From Haladaptatus caseinilyticus (GTDB lineage Archaea; Halobacteriota; Halobacteria; Halobacteriales; Haladaptataceae): DNA of 64,000 nt. Positions within the stretch are counted from its first letter, which is position 1; each line of letters begins with the position of its first letter. Under the pieces are notes generated by a model. The model did not search any database, was not told where the DNA came from, and worked only from the letters and a program-made list of their open reading frames with translations. A program made the position numbers and the translations under genes. Where the stretch lies: the NCBI RefSeq assembly GCF_026248685.1, contig NZ_CP111041.1:434001-498000 (forward strand). Reading direction: 5' to 3'. Shown piece by piece: positions 1-9,490 of this stretch.

Positions 1-1
1 G

Positions 2-1216
2 GTAGGTGCCCTACAATCGATCCAGTTGGGGTTAATCGATGCTGCTTCGATCGTATTTTTCGTACTTATCATCGGTGGTGCCTTCGGAGTAATAACCGCG
101 ACCGGTTCGATCACCGCGGCATTATCTGAAATAGTAACGAGGGTAGAAACGAGTGATAGAGAATACTTAGTAGTCGTGTTCGTCCCGCTGTTCTTCGGTC
201 TTTTGGGCGGGGTCGCCGGTCTATACGAAAGTACGATACCGTTTGTCCCGTTGGCGATTCTGCTCGCGCTTAGTTTGGGGTATGATGCTGTTGTGGGCTG
301 TTCGATGGTCCTGTTAGGACTAGCTGCAGGATTTGCTGCAGCACCGCTAAATCCATTTACAGTCGGCGTAGCACAGGGCATTGCTGGTCTCCCACTATAC
401 TCCGGTCTCTGGTATCGTTCGATATTCTGGGTCATCTCAATGACTGTGACGATACTCTACATTTATCGATATGCTTCGAAAGTAAAGGTGGATCCATCGA
501 AGAGTTACGTAAGTGATATCGATTACAGTAGCTTCGAACTTGATTCAGATCCAACGGAGATAGCGTTCGAACGTATACAGGCGGTGATACTGGGTGTTTT
601 CACATTCACCATCCTCTTGCTTATCGTTGGCGTAACCCAGTATGGGTGGTACATCAATGAAATCGCAACCCTGTTTTTGGTAACCGGTGCCGTCATTGGG
701 TTGCTCTACGGAATGAACACGGATCAAATCGTCTCTAATTTTATCGGCGGCGCAAAAGACCTCCTCTATGCAGCCCTCATCATCGGATTTGCACGAGGTA
801 TCATCGTCGTCCTCAAAGATGGAGCCGTCCTTGATACCTTGATTTGGACGCTCGTTCAACCGCTCAAGGACATGTCTCCCGTGGTATCGGCTGCATTGAT
901 GGTTCCGATGATGTCGATCGTGAATTTCTTCATCCCCTCCGGAAGCGGTCAGGCAGCAGTGATCACCCCTATCCTTGCACCAATCGGCGAAATTGTGGGG
1001 ATTCCGGTACAGGTCGTCGTGTTGGCGTTCCAGTACGGGGATGGCTTTTCCAATATGTTCATCCCTACGTTGGGACCAACGATGGCCATGATCACCATCG
1101 CGGATATTCCGTACGGGAGATGGCTCAGATTCACCTGGAAGCTACTCGTTCTCCAGACGCTTATCGGGATGTCTGCCGTAGCCATCGGGGTCGCGATAAA
1201 CCTCGGGCCATTCTAG
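2..1216 (+). CDS. YfcC/DcuC-type integral membrane permease, 5' truncated by window edge
   Basis: The reading frame is open to the first bases of the window, so the true start lies upstream; a TTG at 26 is not a convincing start. The product is almost entirely hydrophobic with about ten membrane segments. Near visible residue 304 it has a PSGSGQA motif followed by a hydrophobic run and a GDGFSNM motif, which is the signature of the YfcC branch of the C4-dicarboxylate anaerobic carrier family. Members are secondary transporters, and some are proposed to move basic amino acids, peptides or dicarboxylates; the substrate cannot be read here. It lies just ahead of a catabolic aminotransferase and may supply that pathway, which is inference. 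Confidence 0.85.
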   Translation, partial: VGALQSIQLGLIDAASIVFFVLIIGGAFGVITATGSITAALSEIVTRVETSDREYLVVVFVPLFFGLLGGVAGLYESTIPFVPLAILLALSLGYDAVVGCSMVLLGLAAGFAAAPLNPFTVGVAQGIAGLPLYSGLWYRSIFWVISMTVTILYIYRYASKVKVDPSKSYVSDIDYSSFELDSDPTEIAFERIQAVILGVFTFTILLLIVGVTQYGWYINEIATLFLVTGAVIGLLYGMNTDQIVSNFIGGAKDLLYAALIIGFARGIIVVLKDGAVLDTLIWTLVQPLKDMSPVVSAALMVPMMSIVNFFIPSGSGQAAVITPILAPIGEIVGIPVQVVVLAFQYGDGFSNMFIPTLGPTMAMITIADIPYGRWLRFTWKLLVLQTLIGMSAVAIGVAINLGPF

Positions 1217-1318
1217 CGCATCCCATTTCAGATCTATTACCCCTCAACGGTAGGTCGATCGTCTTTCCATACGGCTTCAGCGCTCACCATCAGATTTAAT
1301 GTATGGTATTCACACTTG

Positions 1319-1326
1319 TTGTGTAT
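1319..1326 (+). promoter_or_regulatory. TTGTGTAT element overlapping an aminotransferase start
   Basis: The octamer overlaps the ATG at 1325. A TATA-like TTTAAT lies near 1295-1300, about 27 bases before the ATG, so transcription probably begins at or next to the start codon and the octamer would cover the initiation site. The same element recurs at other promoters of this island and upstream of the IclR gene. Confidence 0.45.
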
Positions 1327-2668
1327 GGATAGGCATACCGCGGAGCCAACAGCCGAGGGTCTTCCTGGTCCGAACGCGAAAGAGTGGATCGATTTTCATA
1401 CCAAACACGCTGCACCGAGCGAATACTCACACGAATTCGTCTGGGACATCACCCGAGAAGCGGACGGACCGTTTGTGACCGATGTCGATGGGAACGTCCT
1501 GCTCGACTTCACCTGTCATATTGGTGCCGCCCCACTCGGCTACAACAACGGGAAGGTCCTCGACAAACTCCGCGAGTTCGACCTCGTGGAACCGATGAAG
1601 ATTGCGGGGCAGGACATGTACTTCGGAGCGGGTGAGACACCCGCATCCTCCGACATACCTGGTTCGAGTCACCTTATGGAAAAACTCTGTGACGTCTCAA
1701 GTCAGTACGGGATGGACACGGTGTTCCTGTCGAACTCCGGGGCAGAGGCCGTTGAGAACAGTATGAAGATTTCCTACGATAATACGCCGGAAGCGAAGTA
1801 TGGAATTGCTTTCCAGGATAGCTTCCACGGTCGGACGTTCGGAACGCTCTCGGTAACCCGCTCAAAGGAGGTGTATACCCGACATTATCCGGAACTCTCC
1901 GGAATGCGGATGGTCCCGTTCTGTGACAATCAGGACGGGAGTCCCGAGACCTGCGACTGTGGGTTCTTCGTCGGAGAGGGTTCTCAACTCCGAACCATGC
2001 TGCATCCGAAGCGCGGCCATATCAACCCGGAAGAGGTTGCGTTTATCATTCTAGAGCCGATTCAAGGAGTCGGTGGGTATCGGTTCCCCAGTACCGAGTT
2101 CATGCAGGAAGTTCAGGACGTCAAAGAGAAGTACGACATCCCGCTCGTCGTCGACGAGATACAGTCTGGTGTCGGCCGGACCGGTGAAATCTGGGCTTCG
2201 GACCACTACCCGATCGAACCGGACATCATCGCCAGTGCAAAGGCACTCCGTGTCGGTGCGACCATCTCACGTTCGGATATCTTCCCGAGCGAAAAGAACC
2301 GCCTCGGATCGACGTTCGGCGGCGGCGATATCCTCTCGTCGATGCAGGGTGTGTTCACGCTAGAAGCGATCGAAGAACACGATCTTCTCACGAACGCGAC
2401 TACCCGAGGCGAACAGGCGAAAGAGCTCCTTCGTGCCGATGCACCCGATTATATCGAGGACGTTCGTGGGAAAGGGCTCATGCTCGCCATCGAATTCGAC
2501 ACGACGGAACGCCGGGATACCGTCGTTCAAGAGGCACTCAAACGAGGGCTCCTCACGCTTGGGTGTGGGTCGAAGACGATTCGACTACTCCCACCGTTGG
2601 ACTCCACCGAACGTGAAATCGAACTCGGCGTCGGCATCTTCACCGAGGCTATCGACGCGGCACGATAA
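1325..2668 (+). CDS. Class III PLP-dependent aminotransferase
   Basis: This is a 447-residue fold-type I, class III aminotransferase (GabT / ornithine / diaminobutyrate transaminase group, which also contains archaeal broad-spectrum amino-acid racemases). Visible hallmarks are SNSGAEAVE (cofactor phosphate binding), FHGRT, the acidic VVDEIQSGVGRTG segment and the Schiff-base lysine in SAKALR (K306). A longer frame begins at a TTG at 1316, but the ATG at 1325 fits the promoter spacing better. It stands alone on the plus strand, convergent with the threonine dehydratase gene. By context it could transaminate diaminobutyrate or another omega-amino compound from the ectoine island; the substrate is not determined by sequence. 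Confidence 0.9.
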   Translation: MDRHTAEPTAEGLPGPNAKEWIDFHTKHAAPSEYSHEFVWDITREADGPFVTDVDGNVLLDFTCHIGAAPLGYNNGKVLDKLREFDLVEPMKIAGQDMYFGAGETPASSDIPGSSHLMEKLCDVSSQYGMDTVFLSNSGAEAVENSMKISYDNTPEAKYGIAFQDSFHGRTFGTLSVTRSKEVYTRHYPELSGMRMVPFCDNQDGSPETCDCGFFVGEGSQLRTMLHPKRGHINPEEVAFIILEPIQGVGGYRFPSTEFMQEVQDVKEKYDIPLVVDEIQSGVGRTGEIWASDHYPIEPDIIASAKALRVGATISRSDIFPSEKNRLGSTFGGGDILSSMQGVFTLEAIEEHDLLTNATTRGEQAKELLRADAPDYIEDVRGKGLMLAIEFDTTERRDTVVQEALKRGLLTLGCGSKTIRLLPPLDSTEREIELGVGIFTEAIDAAR

Positions 2669-2761
2669 TCCCCACTTTTCGTTTGCGTGTTTTCCCGCTG
2701 ACTCGAAACACCAGCATCGTTGCACCGGATCATACCGATACTAGGACGAACGGATATCGAC

Positions 2762-4006
2762 TCAGGCGAGCGTATGTGAAGTGACGGATAGTTCGTCGAG
2801 TGAATCGAGCGCATCGATGACCGATTGGAGATGTTCCGTACCGCTCCCTTCGATACCGACTCTGATCGGCGTCCGATTCGGGTCGTCCTGAGCGGTCCGT
2901 CGCGTTCGTTCGAGCACATCCAGTTCCGCACCTTGTGACTCCGTCGTGGTTGTTACTGCACTCACCCCGGTCGGCCAGTTATCGACGGCGATTTCGACCT
3001 CGGCGTACCGACCGAGATGCATCAGCCCGGTTCTGGTGAGTTCGCCGTGTTCGGTGAGGTTCACATTTCCACCGGAAACGACGGCAGCAACGTGTTCTCC
3101 CCTGACATCGACCGCATCCGAGAGGAGCGCAGCGACGGGTGCTGCACCGGCAGTCTCGACGACCGTTTTTGCCCGTTCTGCGAGTAACGTCAGTGCGACG
3201 GACATCTCCAGGTCGCTTACTGAGACGACGTCGTCGACGTACTCACGAATGACGGTAAACGTTTTTTCGAGGAGACGGGTATCTGCGATCCCCTCGGCAA
3301 CGGTGTCGATTTCGGATAGCTCGCGGATCTCGTCCCGTTTAAGCGACGGCTTTGCATGATACGCACCTGCTGGTTGCACACCGATGACACGGATCGATGG
3401 GTCGTGCTGCTTGAGAACGGTCGCGATTCCAGAGATGAGACCACCACCGCCGATAGAGACGACGACAGTATCGAGGGTCGGATACTGTTCTATCAGTTCC
3501 TTACCGACGGTTCCCTGTCCGGCGATAACGCCTTCGTCGTTGAATGGATGGATGAACTCCAACTCCATTTCTTCGGCGAGTTCCAACGCGTATTCGTAGG
3601 AGTGTTCGTAGATCTTCCCTTCGACGATGACCTCCGCACCATATCCGCGCGTCGCTTCGATCTTTGCTGCTGGCGTCACTTCCGGAACGACGATCGTCGT
3701 ATCGATACCCAGGATATCTCCCGCGAGTGCGACACCCTGTGCGTGATTTCCAGCACTGGAAGCGATGACGCCACGGTCTTTCGTTTGCTCCGAGAGCTGG
3801 GCCATCGTATTGTACGCCCCACGGATCTTGAACGACCCCGTCCGTTGCATGTTTTCGAGTTTGAGCCCGACCGAGGATGCGCCGCTCATATCGGCAAAGG
3901 TCGTCGAGCTGTCTACCGGCGTTCGATGAACGATGGCCTCGATTCTGTCGTGGGCTGCTGCGACCGCATCAGCGGTGACGATATCGAGTGCCTTCCGATC
4001 GCTCAT
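2762..4006 (-). CDS. ilvA: Threonine ammonia-lyase (threonine dehydratase) family, ACT-like C-terminus
   Basis: The 414-residue protein is a fold-type II PLP enzyme. The cofactor lysine lies in GSFKIRGAYN (K60), the SSAGNHAQGVA motif follows, and a glycine loop SIGGGGL binds the phosphate. The last 80 or so residues form an ACT-like regulatory segment, as in archaeal IlvA/TdcB proteins. It removes ammonia from a beta-hydroxy amino acid, classically threonine to 2-oxobutyrate. Its ATG overlaps the stop of the M20 amidohydrolase gene (ATGA), so the two are translationally coupled. In bacterial hydroxyectoine clusters a threonine-dehydratase relative (EutB) handles a hydroxylated intermediate; that role is possible here, though EutB proteins generally lack the ACT part. 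Confidence 0.88.
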   Translation of the reverse strand: MSDRKALDIVTADAVAAAHDRIEAIVHRTPVDSSTTFADMSGASSVGLKLENMQRTGSFKIRGAYNTMAQLSEQTKDRGVIASSAGNHAQGVALAGDILGIDTTIVVPEVTPAAKIEATRGYGAEVIVEGKIYEHSYEYALELAEEMELEFIHPFNDEGVIAGQGTVGKELIEQYPTLDTVVVSIGGGGLISGIATVLKQHDPSIRVIGVQPAGAYHAKPSLKRDEIRELSEIDTVAEGIADTRLLEKTFTVIREYVDDVVSVSDLEMSVALTLLAERAKTVVETAGAAPVAALLSDAVDVRGEHVAAVVSGGNVNLTEHGELTRTGLMHLGRYAEVEIAVDNWPTGVSAVTTTTESQGAELDVLERTRRTAQDDPNRTPIRVGIEGSGTEHLQSVIDALDSLDELSVTSHTLA

Positions 4007-5280
4007 ACATTCTCACTCACGGACAGCACGGATTCCGTTAGCACTTCGACGCCGATAGGGAGACTCCGCTCGTCAACGTCGAACGTCGGAGTGTGGTGGC
4101 TGGTCGGATGGTCCGTTCCGATAATGAGATACGTCGCGGAGCCACCGTCCTCTTGAACCCGCTTCATCAGGAACGTGGCATCCTCACTCGCACCGAAGTC
4201 AGCCGTCGGACGGACTTTCTCGACGCCATCGACGTTTCGAGCGACATCGGCGACGACGTTGATGAGTTCCGGGTCGCTGTCAGCACGAGGCGATTCGCTG
4301 ACGATTTCGACCTCGGAATCACAGCCGTGCATGGCTGCGGAGGTGCGAAGCGTTTGGACCAGCTCCTCTTTCATGTACTCCATGAGTGCTGTCGTTTCAC
4401 CTCGCGCTTCCCCGAGCACTGTGACCTCGTCCGCGATGACGTTGCTTGCAGTTCCACCCTCTGCTCTGCCGATGTTGACCCGTGTCATTCCATCGCTATG
4501 ACGCGGGATCGCGTACGTGTTCTGAATGGCGGTTCCGAGCGCTTGCATCGCGTTATCTCCCTCGTTGGGATTTTTACCCGCATGTGCTGACGTTCCCTCA
4601 AATGTCGATTCGACGTGACACATGGCAAGCGGGCGTTCGATGCCTGCGACGACCTCGCCAGTTGGGTGGTCTAGCCCGACATGGACCGCAAATAGGTGAT
4701 CGAGGTCGGCACAGTATTCGCTCTTCGCCATCGGATGGCCGCCACCAGAGACCTCCTCCGCAGGTTGGAAGAACACCGTGAGCGTTCCCTCGAATTCGCG
4801 GTCCTTGATGGTTTCTAGTACAGCGAGACCCCACGTCATGTGGGCATCGTGGCCACAGGCGTGCATCGACTCGTCGTTCGCCGAGCGGAAACCCTCAGCT
4901 TCGGGCAGATGTGTCTCGTCAGTGGACTCTTCGATAAACAGTGCATCAATATCAACACGGAGTCCGACCGATGGTCCCGCACCTTCGTCGAGGACGGCAA
5001 CGACGCCCGTGTTGCCACCAGCCATTTTCTCCAGCAGATCGTCGTCAGCTCCTCGTTCGCGTGCTCGCTCTAACCACTGATCGAGGCTGTTCTCTTCGGG
5101 AACAGCCATCCTATCGGCCGGATCATAGGCGTCGGGGCCGACGGCGAGTTCATCCACGCCGATTTCGCGTAACTCTTCGACGAGTCGAGACGTCGTGTAG
5201 AATTCCCGCCATGCCGGTTCAGGATGCCGATGCAGATCGCGTCGTACCGATTCCAATCGGTTCGTAATCGGGGAGGACAT
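4003..5280 (-). CDS. M20D amidohydrolase (AbgA-like)
   Basis: About 425 residues. The metal-site motif MHACGHDAH is at 139-147, and a helical insertion before GGNTGVVA is typical of the AbgA (p-aminobenzoyl-glutamate hydrolase A) branch of M20D peptidases. A dimerisation lid carries GTSAHAGK, and a distal metal-site histidine lies in SHHTPTF. Such enzymes cleave N-acyl amino acids. Upstream in-frame starts exist (ATG 5289, GTG 5304), but the ATG at 5280 sits about 25-30 bases after a TTAAG box, fitting a leaderless transcript. It shares an operator region with the divergent hydroxyacid dehydrogenase operon. A DoeB-like role, deacetylating N-acetyl-diaminobutyrate, is inference from context. 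Confidence 0.87.
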   Translation of the reverse strand: MSSPITNRLESVRRDLHRHPEPAWREFYTTSRLVEELREIGVDELAVGPDAYDPADRMAVPEENSLDQWLERARERGADDDLLEKMAGGNTGVVAVLDEGAGPSVGLRVDIDALFIEESTDETHLPEAEGFRSANDESMHACGHDAHMTWGLAVLETIKDREFEGTLTVFFQPAEEVSGGGHPMAKSEYCADLDHLFAVHVGLDHPTGEVVAGIERPLAMCHVESTFEGTSAHAGKNPNEGDNAMQALGTAIQNTYAIPRHSDGMTRVNIGRAEGGTASNVIADEVTVLGEARGETTALMEYMKEELVQTLRTSAAMHGCDSEVEIVSESPRADSDPELINVVADVARNVDGVEKVRPTADFGASEDATFLMKRVQEDGGSATYLIIGTDHPTSHHTPTFDVDERSLPIGVEVLTESVLSVSENV

Positions 5281-5312
5281 ATGAGTCATATTCACACTCC
5301 ACACACTTAACA

Positions 5313-5344
5313 GTACACAACATTCGTTGATATCGAATACACAA
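5313..5344. promoter_or_regulatory. Divergent promoter with two RTACACAA elements
   Basis: Between the M20 gene (leftward) and the hydroxyacid dehydrogenase gene (rightward) lie GTACACAA at 5313-5320 and ATACACAA at 5337-5344. Between them is a small inverted repeat, ATTCG, seven bases, CGAAT (5322-5338). The first 16 bases (5313-5328) match 15 of 16 bases with 19042-19057 upstream of the IclR gene, which makes this the best candidate operator in the island. Confidence 0.5.
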
Positions 5345-5417
5345 AAAGACTAAGTGGGGGAGTGACAATTACCACACTACCGACACGCGTCATCATTGAC
5401 GCACCTATGAACTAGCT

Positions 5418-6389
5418 ATGAGTGAAAACGCCGACATCGTCGTCCTCCGAGAGGGGACGGAAGGATTATCGATGGAATCGTACGCCGAAGCGCTTCGCGA
5501 TCGACTTCCCGAACAGTCAGTCGCACTCGCACGCACGCCGAAACAAGAAAGGGAACTCGTCGAAGACGCCCGCATCGTCACGGGAATCTCCCTCGACAAA
5601 GCACTCCTCGAACGTGCCACCGATCTCGAACTGTTCGCCTGCACATTCGCCGGAACTGACCACGTTCCAATGGACGAAATCGAGGCAAGCGGCGTCGCTG
5701 TCACGAACGCTGGAGGGATTCACGCCCCAGGTATCGCCGAGCAGGCGATCGGAAACATACTCGTATTCACTCGCCGACTACACGAGGGGTGGCGGCGCAA
5801 ACAACAGAGCCAGTGGCGACACTTCCAATCGGGTGAACTTACCGATAGCACGGTGACGGTGATCGGACTCGGTTCGATCGGTCAGGCAATTGTTCAGCGC
5901 CTACAGGGATTCGAGGTCGAGACGATAGGTATTCGCTACACACCTTCGAAGGGCGGCCCAACCGACGAAGTCCTCGGGTTCGAGGAGGACGACATCCATC
6001 GAGCGCTTTCCCGAAGCGACTATGTCGTCATCGCTTGCCCCCTCAACGACCTCACACGCAACCTCATCGGGAGCAAAGAGTTTGCCACGATGCCGACCAA
6101 CTGCGTCCTCGTCAATACTGCACGTGGTGGCATCGTCGATACCAACGCATTGGTTTCGGCGCTTCGATCGAACAAGATTCGTGGGGCCGCGCTCGACGTA
6201 ACCGATCCAGAACCGTTGCCTGACGACCATCCGCTGTGGGGGCTCGAAAACTGCCTCATCACCCCGCATACCGGTGGCCACACTCCGAAGCATTGGGACC
6301 GCCTCGCCGACATCGTCGCCGAAAACGTTGCTCGACTCGATGCCGGTGATACCTTAGTGAATCAGGTACGTGCACCGGAGACACGGTAA
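5418..6389 (+). CDS. D-isomer 2-hydroxyacid dehydrogenase, NAD-dependent
   Basis: This 323-residue enzyme has the Rossmann motif GLGSIG near residue 151 and the family's catalytic set: Arg in NTARGG, Glu in DPEPLP and His in TPHTGGHT. It reduces 2-oxoacids or oxidises D-2-hydroxyacids with NAD(P). Six bases separate its stop from the start of the FAD/Fe-S dehydrogenase gene, so they form an operon. The pair could move a 2-hydroxyacid through two redox routes, one to NADH and one to the respiratory chain. The exact acid (lactate, glycerate, 2-hydroxybutyrate) cannot be told. Haloarchaea carry several paralogues of this family. Confidence 0.9.
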   Translation: MSENADIVVLREGTEGLSMESYAEALRDRLPEQSVALARTPKQERELVEDARIVTGISLDKALLERATDLELFACTFAGTDHVPMDEIEASGVAVTNAGGIHAPGIAEQAIGNILVFTRRLHEGWRRKQQSQWRHFQSGELTDSTVTVIGLGSIGQAIVQRLQGFEVETIGIRYTPSKGGPTDEVLGFEEDDIHRALSRSDYVVIACPLNDLTRNLIGSKEFATMPTNCVLVNTARGGIVDTNALVSALRSNKIRGAALDVTDPEPLPDDHPLWGLENCLITPHTGGHTPKHWDRLADIVAENVARLDAGDTLVNQVRAPETR

Positions 6390-6395
6390 CCAGCA

Positions 6396-9300
6396 ATGGC
6401 GACGCAGGACTCCAAACCACTCGACGAATCAGGATCGATAGATCCGGCCAGCGACGACCGGGCGACGTACGATTACACCGGTGGGTCTCACCATCGACAG
6501 GAACTCGTCGATGACCTCGAATCGCTCATCGACGGCGACGTCAGGTTCGACGAGTACTCCCGGCAGCTCTATGCGACCGACGCTTCCGCCTACGAGGTCA
6601 CACCCGTCGGCGTCGTCTTTCCACGCTCGACGGACGACGTCGCCGCCATCGTCGACTACTGTTTCGACCACGAGATTCCCGTTCTTCCGCGGGGGGGCGG
6701 CACCAGTTTGGCTGGCCAGGCAACGAACGAAGCCGTCGTGCTCGATTTGAGCGTCTACATGAACGATCTCGTCGAGGTCGACCCTGGTGCTCGCGTAGCC
6801 GATGTACAGGCCGGTGCTGTACTTGCGGACCTCAACGCAGCACTCGCACCTCACGACCTCAAATTCGCCCCGGACCCGGCTGCCGGCGATCGGAGTACGC
6901 TGGGTGGAGCGATTGGCAATAACTCCACGGGTGCCCACTCGCTACAATACGGTAAGACGGACGCCTACGTCGAAGAGGTCGAGGTCGTTCTCGCCGACGG
7001 GACGGTTACCACGTTCGGGGAAGTGACACTCGACGAACTCCGAAATCGTGCCGCTTCCGATGGCAATATCGAGAGCCGCATTTACGATGTGCTCCGCCGT
7101 GTCGTAGACGAGGAGAGCGAAACGATTCACGACGTATATCCACAGCTGAAACGCAACGTCTCGGGGTACAACCTCGACAGGCTCGTCCAGGAAGCAGCGT
7201 CGGAGACGATCAACCTCGCTCGTGTTTTCGCTGGGAGTGAGGGAACGCTCGGCGTGGTTACGGCGGCGACCATCTCGCTCGAATCGGTTCCCGAAACGAA
7301 ATCGGTCGCGTTGCTTACGTATCACGACCTGATAGACGCGATGGCCGACGTCGATACGATCGTCCAAAATCATGATCCTGCTGCCGTTGAAGCCATCGAC
7401 GATGTTCTTCTCGATCTCGCTCGTGAGACGGAGGAGTTCGAAACAGTCGCAGCGATGCTGCCGGCGGAAACCGAAACGGCACTGCTGGTCGAGTTCTACG
7501 CGGAGGACGAGGCACACGGACGACAGCAAGTCGCGGAGCTGGTCGCCGACAGAATCCCGGATGTCGCTCTAGACGAGGCGGAGCATGAAGAAGAAGATCG
7601 CCAATACGACGAGCCAGTCCGCGCCTTTGACGTGCTAGAAGCGTACGATGAGGAGGAACGAGCGACGCTCTGGAAACTTCGGAAGAGCGGAATGCCCATT
7701 CTCCTCTCCCGGACGACCGACGCAAAGCACATCTCGTTCATCGAAGACACCGCCGTCCCGACGGAAAACCTCGCTGAATACGTTGCTGATTTCCAAGCGG
7801 TACTCGACGACCACGACACGTTCGCCTCGTTCTACGCCCACGCCGGTCCCGGATGTATGCACATGCGGCCACTCGTCGATACGAAAAGTCCAGCAGGTGT
7901 TGCCCAAATGGAGTCGATCTCCGACGCCGTGACTGACCTCGTCGTCGAGTACAACGGTTCCGTTTCAGGTGAACACGGCGATGGTCGTGCTCGAACACAG
8001 TGGAATCGGAAGCTGTACGGCGATGATGTCTGGTCGCTATTCCGCGATGTGAAGTCGGCGTTCGACCCCGACTGGATCCTCAATCCTGGACAGGTCTGTG
8101 GTGAAATAGACATGACCGAGCAGCTTCGGTTCGGTGGTAACTACGATTTCGAAGCCGAGTTCGATCCGACGCTGAATTGGGAGAACGACAATGGCTTCCA
8201 GGGAATGGTCGAACTCTGTCACGGCTGTGGTGGCTGTCGCGGCCAGCAGGAAACCACTGGTGGGGTGATGTGCCCGACCTATCGCGCTGCCGAAGAGGAA
8301 AGCGTCACAACCCGTGGTCGAGCGAACATGTTGCGACAAGCGATGAGCGGTGACCTCGATGATGACGTACTCGATATCGAGTTCATGAACGAGGTAATGG
8401 ACCTCTGTATCGGCTGCAAGGGCTGTTCCCGCGACTGTCCGAGCGAAGTCGACATGGCAAAGCTGAAAGCCGAGGTCGAACATGCCAATCATGAGCAACA
8501 CGGTGCGGGCGTTCGGGAACGGCTCTTTGCGAATATCGACACGCTCAACTCCATCGGGTCGAGGCTTGCCCCGGTTTCAAACTGGGCCGAAACGATCCCT
8601 GGGGTTCGAACCGTCCTCGAAGAGACGGTCGGCATCGCCAAAGAACGCTCACTTCCAACGTTCCATCGCGAGAGTTTCGAGGAGTGGTTCGAAGCACGGG
8701 GCGGTCCACGAGTTTCACCATCACATGCAGCGCGAAAGGTACTGTTGTTCCCCGATACGTACACGAACTACAACCACCCCGAAGCGGGGAAAGCAGCGGT
8801 TCGAGTACTCGAAGCTGCCGATGTTCACGTTCGAATCCCCGAAAACGTAACCTCGACCGGTCGTCCGGCACACTCGAAGGGCTTCCTCGACGTATCACGT
8901 GAACGCGCGGCAACGAACATCGACGCCCTCGCACCACGAGTCATCGAGGGCTGGGACGTCGTTCTCGTCGAACCATCCGACGCCGTGATGTTTCAGTCGG
9001 ATTATCTCGACCTCTTGTCGGGTCGTGACGTCGAACGGGTTGCGGCTAACACGTATGGTATACTCGAATACCTCGACCGATTCGACTTCGACCTCGAATT
9101 CGAGACCCTCACCGAATCGCTCACGTATCATGGTCATTGCCATCAAAAATCGACGAAGAAGGACCATCATGCGGCTTCGGTACTTGGGAAAGCCGGATAC
9201 GAAGTCGATGTGCTCGATTCAGGCTGCTGTGGAATGGCTGGTTCGTTCGGTTACGAGTCCGAACACTACTCAATGAGTATGGCGATCGCGAACATCCTCT

Positions 9301-9437
9301 TCGAACAGGTCGACGACAGCGACGGCGAACAAGTCGTCGCTCCTGGTGCGTCTTGCCGAACGCAGCTAGAGGACAGAAACGATGGCGAGGAACCGGTACA
9401 TCCGATCGAAAAGGTCGAAGACGCACTTCGAACCTGA
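6396..9437 (+). CDS. FAD-linked oxidase fused to Fe-S/CCG domain (D-lactate/glycolate dehydrogenase type)
   Basis: The 1013-residue fusion joins a GlcD-like half to a GlcF-like half. Residues about 75-260 form the FAD-binding PCMH domain with PRGGGTSLAGQ; residues 260-560 are the FAD-oxidase C domain, ending near SGEHGDGRART. Cysteine clusters follow at about 609 (CHGCGGC) and 671 (CIGCKGCSRDC), fitting two 4Fe-4S centres. The C-terminal part has CCG-type motifs, CHQKS and SGCCGMAG near 942. Such proteins oxidise D-lactate, glycolate or D-2-hydroxyglutarate and pass electrons to quinone at the membrane. It is the second gene of the operon starting at 5418 and runs convergently to the glutamate dehydrogenase gene. 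Confidence 0.92.
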   Translation: MATQDSKPLDESGSIDPASDDRATYDYTGGSHHRQELVDDLESLIDGDVRFDEYSRQLYATDASAYEVTPVGVVFPRSTDDVAAIVDYCFDHEIPVLPRGGGTSLAGQATNEAVVLDLSVYMNDLVEVDPGARVADVQAGAVLADLNAALAPHDLKFAPDPAAGDRSTLGGAIGNNSTGAHSLQYGKTDAYVEEVEVVLADGTVTTFGEVTLDELRNRAASDGNIESRIYDVLRRVVDEESETIHDVYPQLKRNVSGYNLDRLVQEAASETINLARVFAGSEGTLGVVTAATISLESVPETKSVALLTYHDLIDAMADVDTIVQNHDPAAVEAIDDVLLDLARETEEFETVAAMLPAETETALLVEFYAEDEAHGRQQVAELVADRIPDVALDEAEHEEEDRQYDEPVRAFDVLEAYDEEERATLWKLRKSGMPILLSRTTDAKHISFIEDTAVPTENLAEYVADFQAVLDDHDTFASFYAHAGPGCMHMRPLVDTKSPAGVAQMESISDAVTDLVVEYNGSVSGEHGDGRARTQWNRKLYGDDVWSLFRDVKSAFDPDWILNPGQVCGEIDMTEQLRFGGNYDFEAEFDPTLNWENDNGFQGMVELCHGCGGCRGQQETTGGVMCPTYRAAEEESVTTRGRANMLRQAMSGDLDDDVLDIEFMNEVMDLCIGCKGCSRDCPSEVDMAKLKAEVEHANHEQHGAGVRERLFANIDTLNSIGSRLAPVSNWAETIPGVRTVLEETVGIAKERSLPTFHRESFEEWFEARGGPRVSPSHAARKVLLFPDTYTNYNHPEAGKAAVRVLEAADVHVRIPENVTSTGRPAHSKGFLDVSRERAATNIDALAPRVIEGWDVVLVEPSDAVMFQSDYLDLLSGRDVERVAANTYGILEYLDRFDFDLEFETLTESLTYHGHCHQKSTKKDHHAASVLGKAGYEVDVLDSGCCGMAGSFGYESEHYSMSMAIANILFEQVDDSDGEQVVAPGASCRTQLEDRNDGEEPVHPIEKVEDALRT

Positions 9438-9490
9438 CCGATATCCCTCTTATCCTCCATTTCGACGGGAAGAAGGACCGAACTGGCACG

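Noticed and set aside
3356-4156. Long plus-strand frame (266 codons) opposite the dehydratase gene
   Set aside because: It is antisense to a clear IlvA-type gene, has no family features, and long antisense frames are common in GC-biased genomes.
4093-4590. Plus-strand frame opposite the M20 gene
   Set aside because: Cys/Arg/His-rich shadow of the amidohydrolase with no protein-like pattern.
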